Under the pieces are notes generated by a model. The model was not told the origin of the DNA, searched no databases, and saw only the letters and a program-made list of their open reading frames with translations. This document shows, piece after piece, positions 7,893 to 15,719 of a DNA stretch of 33,118 bases; position 1 is the stretch's first letter, and every line of letters starts with the position of its first letter. The stretch comes from Xanthobacteraceae bacterium. GTDB lineage: Bacteria > Pseudomonadota > Alphaproteobacteria > Rhizobiales > Xanthobacteraceae. The position numbers and the translations under genes were made by a program. The DNA is taken from the NCBI GenBank assembly GCA_019746135.1, contig JAIESI010000058.1:1-33118 (forward strand), written 5' to 3'.

Positions 7893-9085
7893 CCACGGCG
7901 CGGACTGCATCTGCTGTAAGCCCCGCGCCGAAGACGCCGCTGATCTACAATCCGAAGGTGCGCGGCATCGCCTACCAGGCGGTGCTGTGCGCGATCATCG
8001 CGTTCCTCGCCTGGGGCGCGATCACCAATGCGGTGGACAATCTTGCCCGCGCCAAGATCGCCTCCGGCTTCGGCTTCTGGGACAACACCGCGGGCTTCGA
8101 CATTTCCCAGTCGCTGATCGAGTATTCGACGACCTCGACTTACGGTCGCGCGTTCTGGGTCGGCCTTATCAACACGCTCCTGATAGCCGGCATCGGAATT
8201 GTGTTCGCGACGATCCTGGGCTTCGTCATCGGCATCGCCCGGCTGTCGAAGAACTGGCTCGTGGCGAAGCTTGCCGGCTGCTACGTCGAGATCATCCGCA
8301 ACCTGCCGCTCCTGCTGCAACTGCTGTTCTGGTACAACGCGGTGCTCAAGGCGCTGCCCGGCATCCGCGAGAGCATCGTCATTCCGGGCGGCGGCTTCCT
8401 CAACAACCGCGGGCTTTTCCTGCCGCAACCGGTGTTCCTGCCGGCGGCGCGGTTCGCGCTGATCGCGTTGATTGCCGGCCTCGTCGCAGCCGTCGGCTAT
8501 CGCATCTGGGCGAAGCGGCGGCAGAGCCTCACCGGCCAGCAATCGCCAGTGCTGTGGGTGACGCTCGGCCTTGTGGTCGCGCTGCCGCTTGCGGTGCTGG
8601 CGCTCGCGGGCTTCCCGGTGCAGTTCACTTATCCCGAGGCCGGCCGTTTCAACATCCGCGGCGGGATCGAGATATTGCCCGAGTTCATGGCGCTGCTGTT
8701 CGGGCTTGTCACTTACACCGCAGCCTTCATCGCCGAGTCGGTGCGGGCGGGCATTCTCGCCGTCGCCAAGGGGCAGACGGAAGCGGCTTATTCGCTGGGC
8801 CTTCGGCCCGGCCCGACCCTGCGGCTTGTCGTGGTGCCGCAGGCGATGCGGGTGATCGTGCCGCCGCTCACCAACCAGTATCTCAACCTCACCAAGAACT
8901 CGACGCTGGCGGTCGCCATCGGCTACCCGGACCTGGTGCAGATCTTCGCCGGCACGGTGCTCAATCAGACCGGCCAGGCGGTCGAGGTGATCGCCATCAC
9001 CATGGCGGTCTATCTCACCATCAGCCTCGTCACCTCGGGGCTGATGAATCTCTACAACCGCTCCGTTTCCGTGGTGGAGCGTTAG
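7889..9085 (+). CDS. aapQ: General L-amino-acid ABC transporter permease AapQ
   Basis: A 398-residue inner-membrane permease of the polar amino-acid HisM/AapQ family and one half of the AapQM channel. The N-terminal segment NPKVRGIAYQAVL, the long periplasmic insertion typical of AapQ/BztB, and the EAA-type cytoplasmic loop (AYSLGLRPGPTLRLVVVPQA) that docks on the ATPase are all visible. Length matches the family (about 400). The start at 7889 fits the family N-terminus, yet its best Shine-Dalgarno is 28 bases upstream because of an intervening 12-bp tandem repeat. Initiation may rely on the A-rich AAAGAAAC sequence or on coupling to a leader peptide. The stop TAG abuts the aapM ATG with no spacer. 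Confidence 0.95.
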   Translation: MTTARTASAVSPAPKTPLIYNPKVRGIAYQAVLCAIIAFLAWGAITNAVDNLARAKIASGFGFWDNTAGFDISQSLIEYSTTSTYGRAFWVGLINTLLIAGIGIVFATILGFVIGIARLSKNWLVAKLAGCYVEIIRNLPLLLQLLFWYNAVLKALPGIRESIVIPGGGFLNNRGLFLPQPVFLPAARFALIALIAGLVAAVGYRIWAKRRQSLTGQQSPVLWVTLGLVVALPLAVLALAGFPVQFTYPEAGRFNIRGGIEILPEFMALLFGLVTYTAAFIAESVRAGILAVAKGQTEAAYSLGLRPGPTLRLVVVPQAMRVIVPPLTNQYLNLTKNSTLAVAIGYPDLVQIFAGTVLNQTGQAVEVIAITMAVYLTISLVTSGLMNLYNRSVSVVER

Positions 9086-10231
9086 ATGAGCAACGCCGCC
9101 GCAGCCTTCGTGCGCACGAGCCCGGTTGCGGCGATGCCGCCGCCGCGCCGCCATTCCGGCGCGGTCGGCTGGCTCAAGGACAACCTGTTCTCCAGCCCGC
9201 TCAACATCGTGCTGACGGTGCTGAGCGTGCTGCTGGTCGTCTGGATCACGCCGCCGCTCGTCAAGTTCCTGATCATCGACGCAGTTTGGGACGGCGCGAG
9301 CCGCGTCGATTGCCTGCCGCGACCGGAGCATCCGGAGGTCGGCGCCTGCTGGGCCTTCGTCATCGACCGCATCAACTTCTTCACCTACGGCTTCTATCCG
9401 GTCGAGCAGCGCTGGCGGGTCGATGCGTTCTTCGCGCTGCTGGCCTTCGGCATCGGCTGGATGGCGTGGCTCGATGCGCCGCGGCGCGATATCGGCGCAT
9501 TCTATTTCTTCATCGTGATGCCGGCTGCCTCCATCGTCCTGCTGCTGGGATTGCCCGAGATCGGGCTGCCGCGGGTGTCGACCACGCAATGGGGCGGCGT
9601 CCTCGTCACCATCGTGGTCGCAGCGGTCGGCATCGTCGCCTCGCTGCCGCTCGGCATAGCGCTTGCGCTCGGCCGCCGCTCGCGGATGCCTGCGGTGCGG
9701 CTGTTCTCGGTGCTGTTCATCGAGTTCGTGCGCGGCGTGCCGCTGGTCACCGTGCTGTTCATGGCAAGTGTCATGCTGCCGCTGTTCGTGCCGGAGTCCT
9801 GGACGCCGGACAAATTGCTGCGGGCGCTGGTCGGCGTGGCGCTGTTCTCGGCGGCCTATATGGCCGAGGTGGTGCGCGCCGGCCTGCAGGCGATCCCCAA
9901 GGGCCAGTACGAGGCGGCGATGGCGGTGGGCCTGAGCTACTGGAAGACCATGCGGCTGATCGTGCTGCCGCAGGCGCTCCGCATCACCATCCCCAACATC
10001 GTCAACTCCACCGTCGCGCTGTTCAAGGACACCACGCTGGTTTTCATCGTCGGCATCTTCGACTTCCTGCGCACCATCGAGGCGGCGCGCATCGATCCGA
10101 ACTGGGCGACGCCGGTGACCAGCACCACCGGATACGCCTTTGCCGCGGTCTTCTACCTGATCTTCTGCTATGGCCTGTCGCGCTATTCGCGCATGGTCGA
10201 AGCCCGCCTGGCCGCGGGCGACAAGCGATGA
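9086..10231 (+). CDS. aapM: General L-amino-acid ABC transporter permease AapM
   Basis: A 381-residue partner permease of AapQ. It shows the AapM/BztC features: N-terminal WLKDNLFSSPLNIVLTVLS, a middle helix bundle, and the C-terminal HisMQ-type domain with the EAA loop AMAVGLSYWKTMRLIVLPQALR for contact with AapP. The start codon directly follows the aapQ stop, and the GGTGGAG within the last aapQ codons serves as ribosome-binding site. The 3' end is 7 bases before the aapP start. Nothing is truncated or unusual. Confidence 0.95.
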   Translation: MSNAAAAFVRTSPVAAMPPPRRHSGAVGWLKDNLFSSPLNIVLTVLSVLLVVWITPPLVKFLIIDAVWDGASRVDCLPRPEHPEVGACWAFVIDRINFFTYGFYPVEQRWRVDAFFALLAFGIGWMAWLDAPRRDIGAFYFFIVMPAASIVLLLGLPEIGLPRVSTTQWGGVLVTIVVAAVGIVASLPLGIALALGRRSRMPAVRLFSVLFIEFVRGVPLVTVLFMASVMLPLFVPESWTPDKLLRALVGVALFSAAYMAEVVRAGLQAIPKGQYEAAMAVGLSYWKTMRLIVLPQALRITIPNIVNSTVALFKDTTLVFIVGIFDFLRTIEAARIDPNWATPVTSTTGYAFAAVFYLIFCYGLSRYSRMVEARLAAGDKR

Positions 10232-10238
10232 GGCGCGC

Positions 10239-11021
10239 ATGGTCGAGCAACCGGTAAACTCGTCGCTGAAGCCCGCGCCGCTCAAAACCGGCGTCGCCAT
10301 CGAGATGGTCGGCGTGCACAAGTGGTATGGCGATTTCCACGTGCTGCGCGACATCAACCTGCGGGTCACCAAGGGCGAGCGGATCGTGGTGTGCGGGCCG
10401 TCGGGCTCGGGCAAGTCCACCATGATCCGCTGCATCAACCGGCTCGAGGAGCATCAGCAGGGCCGCATCGTCGTCGACGGCACGGAGCTGACCAACGACC
10501 TCAAGAAGATCGACGAGGTGCGGCGCGACGTCGGCATGGTGTTCCAGCATTTCAACCTGTTTCCGCACCTGACGGTGCTGGAGAACCTCGCGCTGGCGCC
10601 GATCTGGGTGCGCAAGATGCCCAAGAAGGACGCGGACGAGATCGCGATGCAGTACTTGCGGCGCGTCAAGATCCCCGAGCAGGCCGGCAAGTATCCGGGT
10701 CAGCTCTCCGGCGGCCAGCAGCAGCGCGTCGCCATCGCGCGCGCTCTCTGCATGCATCCAAAGATCATGCTGTTCGACGAGCCGACCTCGGCACTCGATC
10801 CGGAAATGGTCAAGGAGGTGCTCGACACGATGGTGCAGCTCGCGCAGGACGGCATGACGATGTTGTGCGTCACCCACGAAATGGGCTTCGCGCGGCAGGT
10901 CGCCAATCGGATCGTGTTCATGGACGAAGGCCAGATCGTCGAGGCGAACGAGCCGAAGGCGTTCTTCGACAATCCGCAGCACGAGCGGACCAAGCTGTTT
11001 TTGAGCCAGATTCTGCACTGA
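10239..11021 (+). CDS. aapP: General L-amino-acid ABC transporter ATPase AapP
   Basis: A 260-residue ABC ATPase that powers AapJQM. Walker A (GPSGSGKST), the Q-loop (VFQHFNLFPHLTV), the signature LSGGQQQRVAIARAL, Walker B plus D-loop (IMLFDEPTSALD) and the switch histidine (VTHEMGFA) are all intact. The ATG at 10239 (MVEQPVNSS) is preferred: it lies just after the aapM stop with a GAGG nearby, whereas earlier in-frame codons encode a frame inside aapM. A short hairpin, CGGCGG-AAAAG-CCGCCG, follows the stop, but without a T-run. The next gene, a Bug-type binding protein, is 47 bases away and may be read from the same transcript. Confidence 0.96.
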   Translation: MVEQPVNSSLKPAPLKTGVAIEMVGVHKWYGDFHVLRDINLRVTKGERIVVCGPSGSGKSTMIRCINRLEEHQQGRIVVDGTELTNDLKKIDEVRRDVGMVFQHFNLFPHLTVLENLALAPIWVRKMPKKDADEIAMQYLRRVKIPEQAGKYPGQLSGGQQQRVAIARALCMHPKIMLFDEPTSALDPEMVKEVLDTMVQLAQDGMTMLCVTHEMGFARQVANRIVFMDEGQIVEANEPKAFFDNPQHERTKLFLSQILH

Positions 11022-11068
11022 GCGCGGCGGAAAAGCCGCCGATCTTGCGGGTTATTGGGGAGGACATC

Positions 11069-12019
11069 ATGAGGCGTTCGCTGCTGCTGCTTGCCGCCGC
11101 CGTTCTCGCCGGGGCCGTGTCCGCAGCCTCCGCACAGACCTATCCGTCGCGGCCGGTAACGATGGTCGTGCCGTTTCCGCCCGGCGGCAACACCGACCTG
11201 ATGGCCCGCGCGCTTCAGGCCGAATTGTCGAAGGCGCTGAGCCAGTCGGTCATCATCAGCAACAAGGGCGGGGCGGCCGGCACCATCGGCCTGCTCGATC
11301 TCGTGAAGGCCGAGCCGGACGGCTACACCATTGCGCTCACGCCGAACAATCCGGTCACGGCGCAGCCGCACATGCAGCCGAACCTGCGCTTCGGCATGGA
11401 CACGTTCCGCTACATCTGCCTGACCTACTACACGCCCTATGTGCTGATCGCCGGCCCGCAGGCGCCGTTCAAGACCTTCGCCGAGTTCGTCGTCTTCGCG
11501 AAGGCCAAGCCCGAGAACCTGGTCTACGGTCATCCCGGCGTCGCGAGCCAGCCGCATCTCGTGATGCTCGGGGTGCTCAAGGCAGTCGGCGTCGACGGGC
11601 TCGGCGTGCCGTTCCAGGGCGCGGGGCCGATGTCGCACGCGCTCTTGGGCGGCACGATCATGGCGATCACCGAGAGCCCGCCGGTGGCGAAGGCGAGCAA
11701 CCTGCCGGTCCTTGCCGCGGTTTCGGCCGAACGCCTCGCGAGCCTGCCCGACGTGCCGACGATGAAAGAGCTTGGCTATCCGGCGATCGGCTTCAGCGCG
11801 GGCGGCCTGATCGCGCCGGCCAAGATGCCCGACGCGGTCGCAAGCGTGCTCGAAAGGGCCTGCGCCACGGCGGCCGCGGCGCCCGAATACAGGGCGATCG
11901 TCGACCGGCTGGGCGCCGAGGCGCGCTACCTGCCGGGTGATCAATTCCGCGCCATGTTCGACGCGGATTCGGTGGCCAATGCCGAGGCGATCAAGCGCGC
12001 CGGGCTTGGCGCGCGCTGA
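11069..12019 (+). CDS. Bug-family (TctC-like) binding protein 1
   Basis: A 316-residue extracytoplasmic binding protein of the Bug/TctC family, which usually captures carboxylates for tripartite tricarboxylate transporters. A signal peptide is present, with cleavage after ASA before Gln23. The mature N-terminus YPSRPVTMVVPFPPGGNTD is the family hallmark. A strong ribosome-binding site (GGGGAGGA, 11057-11064) supports the ATG at 11069. No tctA or tctB membrane gene is visible in the window, as is common for orphan Bug proteins. The position just after aapP is unusual for the family; whether they are co-regulated is unknown. The ligand cannot be predicted. Confidence 0.9.
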   Translation: MRRSLLLLAAAVLAGAVSAASAQTYPSRPVTMVVPFPPGGNTDLMARALQAELSKALSQSVIISNKGGAAGTIGLLDLVKAEPDGYTIALTPNNPVTAQPHMQPNLRFGMDTFRYICLTYYTPYVLIAGPQAPFKTFAEFVVFAKAKPENLVYGHPGVASQPHLVMLGVLKAVGVDGLGVPFQGAGPMSHALLGGTIMAITESPPVAKASNLPVLAAVSAERLASLPDVPTMKELGYPAIGFSAGGLIAPAKMPDAVASVLERACATAAAAPEYRAIVDRLGAEARYLPGDQFRAMFDADSVANAEAIKRAGLGAR

Positions 12020-12077
12020 CGCCGTGGGCCGGCGGGCGCGCGGATGACAACTCCGTGAGCCTGAAACCGGCCGCCGC

Positions 12078-12115
12078 GGCTCCCGGGTATCCCGCCTGAC
12101 AGGACAACGGGAGCC
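12078..12115 (+). promoter_or_regulatory. Inverted repeat covering the SnoaL-gene ribosome-binding site
   Basis: GGCTCCCG (12078-12085) is perfectly complementary to CGGGAGCC (12108-12115). The latter contains the GGGAG Shine-Dalgarno of the gene starting at 12120. The 22-base loop holds a competing short hairpin (CGGG-TAT-CCCG). Folding would hide the ribosome-binding site, a layout used by translational switches and RNA thermometers. The pairing is seen; regulation is inference. Confidence 0.4.
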
Positions 12116-12119
12116 CGCC

Positions 12120-12521
12120 ATGAACAACCCCAACATCGCCTTCGTGAAGGCGCTTTACGTCGCGTTTCAGCAGGGCCGCGTTCAGACCATCGTCGACGCA
12201 GTTGCGCCGAACGTGGATTGGCAGACGGTTGGCCGCAGCAAGGACTATCCGGCGTTTGGGCCGAGGAAGGGCAGGGCGGCGGTCGAGGAGTTCTTCGGCA
12301 TCGTCGCCGAGAACGAGGTGTTTTCCGAGTTCGCCCCGCGCGAGTTCTTTTCCGACGCCGACCGCGTGTTCGCCTTCGGCCGCTACGCCGGCACGCTGAC
12401 GAAGACCGGGCGCCGGTTCGAGACCGAATGGGTCCACGTGTTCACGATCCGCGACGGCAAGGTCATCCGCTTCCGCGAACACACGGATACGGCGCAGTTT
12501 GCCGAGGGCTATCGCGCGTGA
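12120..12521 (+). CDS. SnoaL-like/NTF2-fold protein
   Basis: A 133-residue cytoplasmic protein with the SnoaL-like (NTF2 fold, ketosteroid-isomerase-related) pattern. It has an N-terminal helix (VKALYVAFQQGRVQTIVDAV), a short PNVDW strand turn, the GRKG-type loop before VEEFFGIV, and the terminal strand pair WVHVFTIRDGKVIRFREHTDTA. Such proteins are small cone-shaped barrels acting as isomerases, hydrolases or binding modules, and function cannot be predicted from fold alone. The start follows a GGGAG ribosome-binding site that lies within an inverted repeat. It is separated by 100 bases from the Bug gene upstream and converges on the persulfide dioxygenase gene. Confidence 0.85.
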   Translation: MNNPNIAFVKALYVAFQQGRVQTIVDAVAPNVDWQTVGRSKDYPAFGPRKGRAAVEEFFGIVAENEVFSEFAPREFFSDADRVFAFGRYAGTLTKTGRRFETEWVHVFTIRDGKVIRFREHTDTAQFAEGYRA

Positions 12522-12612
12522 TCGCCGGCTCGGCCAATGGCCGATCCGGCCTGGCTGGGCCTGTGGCCGATGGTTCGCGGGCCCACTCGCTTGGGCGGCT
12601 TGGGCTTCCGGG

Positions 12613-13650
12613 CTAGTGAGTCAATGGCCCCGCGGCCTTCTTCCAGGCGTCGATGCCGCCCTGGATGTGGCAGGCGCTGGCGAGCCCGGCATCCTGCGCA
12701 GCCTGCACCGCCATCGCCGAGCGCTCGCCGAAGGCGCAGTAGAACAGGAGCCGCTTGCTGGTGGACCGCGCGAGTTCGTGCAGCGTGCCGCCGGAGCTGA
12801 TGTTTTCCTGCAGGCTCGGATAGGGCACGTGCAGCGAGCCGGGAATGATGCCGTGGCGCTCGCGCTCGCGTTTCTCGCGCAGATCGATCAAGGCGATGTC
12901 GGACTTGCCGACGAGGCGGAGCGCCTCCGCGGCGTTGACCGCCCAGCCGCGGCGCGCGACCTCCTCCTGATGCAGGCCAACCTTCATGTTGGCCGGGATG
13001 GCCACGTCCATCATCTTCGGGTTGGCGAGCTTCAGGTTGTTCATCAGCGCGACGTACTCGTCGACCGACTTCACCTGGAGCCGCGGGTTGAACGCCTTCT
13101 CCTCGCCGATGGTGGAAACCGTGTCGCCCTTGTAGTCATGCGCCGGATAGACCAGCGTCGCCTCGGGCAGCTTCAGGAGCCGGCCGAAGATCGACTCGTA
13201 TTGCGCGCGCGGGTCGCCGTTCTGGAAGTCGGTGCGGCCGGTGCCGCGGATGAGCAGCGTGTCGCCGGTGAACACCCGGTCCGGCATGATGAAGCTGTAG
13301 GAGTCGTCGGTGTGGCCGGGGGTGTAGATCACGTCGAGGCTGAGCCCCTCGATGGTGAGCCTGTCGCCGTCGGATAGCCGCATCGACACCACGTCGGCCT
13401 TGGTCTGCTCGCCCATCACGGTGATGCAATGGGTCTTGTCGCGGAGTGCACCCAATCCGGTGATGTGGTCGGCATGCATGTGGGTGTCGACCGCCTTGAC
13501 CAGGTGCAGGTCGAGCTCCTTCACCAGCGCCAGATAGCGGTCCACCTTCTCCAGCACCGGATCGATGATCAGCGCCTCGCCGCCGCGGCGGCTGGCGAGC
13601 AGGTAGGAGTAAGTGCCTGACGTCTGGTCGAAAAGCTGGCGGAAAAGCAT
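12613..13650 (-). CDS. Persulfide dioxygenase-rhodanese fusion
   Basis: A 345-residue two-domain protein. Residues 1-190 are an ETHE1-type metallo-beta-lactamase fold oxidising glutathione persulfide to sulfite. Expected iron ligands are His57 (THMHADH), His113 (PGHTDDS) and Asp130 (FTGDTLLIRGTGRTDFQ). Residues about 245-340 are a rhodanese domain with active-site loop Cys305-AFGER. Such fusions move sulfane sulfur between thiosulfate, glutathione and sulfite in H2S detoxification. Spacing is 51 bases after the SDR gene, with a GGAGG ribosome-binding site. With the sulfurtransferase upstream on the same strand this forms a sulfane-sulfur operon. Thiosulfate:glutathione transfer coupled to oxidation is the likeliest role. 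Confidence 0.9.
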   Translation of the reverse strand: MLFRQLFDQTSGTYSYLLASRRGGEALIIDPVLEKVDRYLALVKELDLHLVKAVDTHMHADHITGLGALRDKTHCITVMGEQTKADVVSMRLSDGDRLTIEGLSLDVIYTPGHTDDSYSFIMPDRVFTGDTLLIRGTGRTDFQNGDPRAQYESIFGRLLKLPEATLVYPAHDYKGDTVSTIGEEKAFNPRLQVKSVDEYVALMNNLKLANPKMMDVAIPANMKVGLHQEEVARRGWAVNAAEALRLVGKSDIALIDLREKRERERHGIIPGSLHVPYPSLQENISSGGTLHELARSTSKRLLFYCAFGERSAMAVQAAQDAGLASACHIQGGIDAWKKAAGPLTH

Positions 13651-13701
13651 CGGCGAAGCCTCCGGCCCAATTCCGGCGAAAAGATAGCGGGCCCGTGGGC
13701 C

Positions 13702-14463
13702 TCACTCCATATAGGTCATCTTGCGGCTCATGCCGCCGTCCACCGTGACGTTCGCCCCGGTGATAAACCCGGATTTTTCGCGGTCGAGCAGAAAAGCCAC
13801 GGTTTCGGCGACGTCCTGCGGCCGTCCGACGCGGCCGGCGGGGTGCTGGAGATGATCGCGGCGCTTGAGCTTGTTGTAGTCCTTGGTCACGACCCAGCCG
13901 GGGCTGACGCAGTTCACCCGGACGTCGGGGCCGAGGCTGATGGCGAGCGCATGGGTGAGGGCGACGAGCCCGCCCTTGGACGCCGCATAGGACTCGGTGT
14001 TGGGCTCCGACATCAGCGCGCGGCTGGAGGCGACCGTGACGATCGCGCCCTTGGCGGCGCGCAGCGCGCGCTGGGCTTCGCGCGCCAGGAGAAACGTCGA
14101 GGTGAGGTTGGTATCGAGCACGCGGTGCCAGTCGTCGAGCGTGAGGCGGCGCAGCGGACGCCGCAATTGGATGTCGGCGCTGGCGACCACGGCATCGAGC
14201 CGGCCGAAGCGCTCGAGCGCGAGCCGCACCGCCTCGCGCACGATGTCCTCGTCGGCGGCGTCGCCCTCGATGGTGGCGGAGGACCGCGCCCAGCCGCGGA
14301 ATTGCTGGGCGAGCCGGGTCTTCGGCAGGTCGAACGCCGTCACGCACCAGCCGGCGTCGAGCAGATGCAGCGCGATGGCGCGGCCGACGCCCTTCGCCGC
14401 CCCGGTGACCAGCGCAACCGGGCGAGCCGCCCGCGCCGGCGCGCGCGTCCGCGATCGCGCCAT
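13702..14463 (-). CDS. SDR-family oxidoreductase with altered NNAG motif
   Basis: A 253-residue classical short-chain dehydrogenase/reductase. The nucleotide-binding TGAAKGVGRA (20-29) and the catalytic Ser146, Tyr159 and Lys163 (YAASK) are intact, as is the C-terminal FITGANVTVDGG. The structural NNAG motif, however, reads ASAD (94-97), losing the conserved Asn and Gly. The first 14 residues are a basic, Ala-rich extension. The gene starts 2 bases after the sulfurtransferase stop (TGA-CG-ATG), so the two are co-translated. A role in sulfur metabolism is suggested only by position; the substrate is unknown. It may reduce a 2-oxo or aldehyde product of cysteine or mercaptopyruvate metabolism (speculative). 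Confidence 0.88.
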   Translation of the reverse strand: MARSRTRAPARAARPVALVTGAAKGVGRAIALHLLDAGWCVTAFDLPKTRLAQQFRGWARSSATIEGDAADEDIVREAVRLALERFGRLDAVVASADIQLRRPLRRLTLDDWHRVLDTNLTSTFLLAREAQRALRAAKGAIVTVASSRALMSEPNTESYAASKGGLVALTHALAISLGPDVRVNCVSPGWVVTKDYNKLKRRDHLQHPAGRVGRPQDVAETVAFLLDREKSGFITGANVTVDGGMSRKMTYME

Positions 14464-14465
14464 CG

Positions 14466-15326
14466 TCAGTCTTTCGTGGTCACGGGCAGATCGGGCCGTC
14501 CGCCCCATTCGGTCCACGAGCCGTCGTAGAGCGCCTTGGGCGCCTTGCCGATGGCGTCGAGCGCAAACCACAGCGTCGCCGCGGTGACGCCCGAGCCGCA
14601 GCTCGTGATGACCGGCTGGTCGAGATCGACGCCGCCGGCGGTGAACCGTTCCCTGATCTTGTCGGGTGGGATCAGCCGGCCGTCTTCGATGAGCCCGGTC
14701 ACCGGCACGTTCTTGGCGCCCGGCATGTGGCCCGAGCGGATGCCCGGCCGCGGCTCGGGATCTTCGCCGCGGAAGCGCGTGGCGGGTCGCGCGTCGACCA
14801 CCTGGGCGCTCCTGTCGAGCAGCGCCATCTGTACGTCGGAAACGCCCACGACCAAGGAGGTGTTCAACTCGGCGTTGAATTTCCGCGGCGTGCGCCGGCA
14901 CGGGCCCTGGTCGGTCGGCCGGCCCTCGGCCTTCCACTTCGGCAGGCCGCCGTCGAGGATGTAGACGTTCTTGGCGCCGAAGATGCGGAAGGTCCACCAC
15001 ACCCGCGGCGCGCCGCCGAGGCCTGTGCCGTCATAGACCACGATGGTGTCGTCGGAGCCGATGCCGAGCGCGCCCGCCTCTTTGGCGAACTGGGTCGCGC
15101 CGGGCAGCATATGCGGCAGCTCGGTGGAATGGTCGGCAATGGCGTCGATGTCGAAGAACGCCGCGCCCGGGATGTGCGCGGCGAGGAACTCCTCCCTGGC
15201 GTTGCGTTTCAGCGCCGGGAGGTAAAACGATCCGTCGACGATCGAGACCTCGGGCTCGCCGAGCCGCGCTGCGAGCCATTCGGTGGTGACGAGATTCTTG
15301 CTTGCGGGCGGGCGGGTCTCGGCCAT
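14466..15326 (-). CDS. sseA: 3-mercaptopyruvate sulfurtransferase
   Basis: A 286-residue tandem-rhodanese protein. The N-terminal domain (about 12-135) is inactive; the C-terminal domain (about 165-280) has active-site Cys243 in SCGSGVTA. The CGSGVT loop is characteristic of 3-mercaptopyruvate sulfurtransferases rather than thiosulfate-preferring enzymes. It would transfer sulfur from 3-mercaptopyruvate to thiols or cyanide. There is no signal peptide, so it is cytoplasmic. The ribosome-binding site GGAGAA precedes the ATG at 15326. It is the first gene of a minus-strand set with the SDR and the persulfide dioxygenase, whose product would consume the persulfides it makes. A 75-base gap separates it from a divergent small gene. 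Confidence 0.9.
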   Translation of the reverse strand: MAETRPPASKNLVTTEWLAARLGEPEVSIVDGSFYLPALKRNAREEFLAAHIPGAAFFDIDAIADHSTELPHMLPGATQFAKEAGALGIGSDDTIVVYDGTGLGGAPRVWWTFRIFGAKNVYILDGGLPKWKAEGRPTDQGPCRRTPRKFNAELNTSLVVGVSDVQMALLDRSAQVVDARPATRFRGEDPEPRPGIRSGHMPGAKNVPVTGLIEDGRLIPPDKIRERFTAGGVDLDQPVITSCGSGVTAATLWFALDAIGKAPKALYDGSWTEWGGRPDLPVTTKD

Positions 15327-15401
15327 GTTTTCTCCGTGCGGGCAGGCGCCTGAATGGCTACATAGGCGGCAGCATCGCCAATCGACAGGGAACGCGCAAT
15401 C

Positions 15402-15719
15402 ATGATCAGCCGCATCTGGTATGGCTGGACCACCAACCAGAACGCCGACGCTTACGAAAAGCTCCTCAAGACCGAGATTTTCCCCGGCATCGTTGCGAAG
15501 AAAATCCCAGGATTCCGCAAGATCGAGCTGGGCCGCTGGCCGGACGGCGACGAGGTCGAGTTCGTCACCACCATGTGGTTCGACAACCTGGACGCGGTAA
15601 AGGCCTTTGCCGGGGCGCGTTATGAGGTCGCGGTGGTGCCGCCGGCGGCCCGCGCGCTGCTCAAGGGCTTCAACGACATGGCGGAGCACTTCGAGGTGCG
15701 GGAGACGCGCGAGGCCTAA
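15402..15719 (+). CDS. Small dimeric alpha/beta-barrel (ABM-like) protein
   Basis: A 105-residue cytoplasmic protein with the antibiotic-biosynthesis-monooxygenase/dimeric ferredoxin-like barrel pattern. It runs strand ISRIWYGWTT, helix ADAYEKLLKTEIFPGIV, strand FRKIELGRW, strand EVEFVTTMWF, helix DAVKAFAG, and a closing strand HFEVRE. This family includes heme-degrading and quinol monooxygenases but also many proteins of unknown role, and no catalytic residue is diagnostic here. AGGGAA precedes the ATG. It is divergent from sseA, and its stop overlaps the convergent alaX stop by 4 bases. Function not assigned. Confidence 0.8.
   Translation: MISRIWYGWTTNQNADAYEKLLKTEIFPGIVAKKIPGFRKIELGRWPDGDEVEFVTTMWFDNLDAVKAFAGARYEVAVVPPAARALLKGFNDMAEHFEVRETREA

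Noticed and set aside
7694..10438. Very long minus-strand open frame antisense to aapQ and aapM
   Set aside because: Its product is rich in Arg, His, Gln, Asp and Ala without any domain pattern, as expected when the GC-rich third positions of a real gene are read on the opposite strand. The plus-strand aap genes explain the DNA.
11022..11045. Intrinsic terminator after aapP
   Set aside because: A 6-bp stem (CGGCGG/CCGCCG, loop AAAAG) exists, but no T-run follows, so termination before the Bug gene is not supported.
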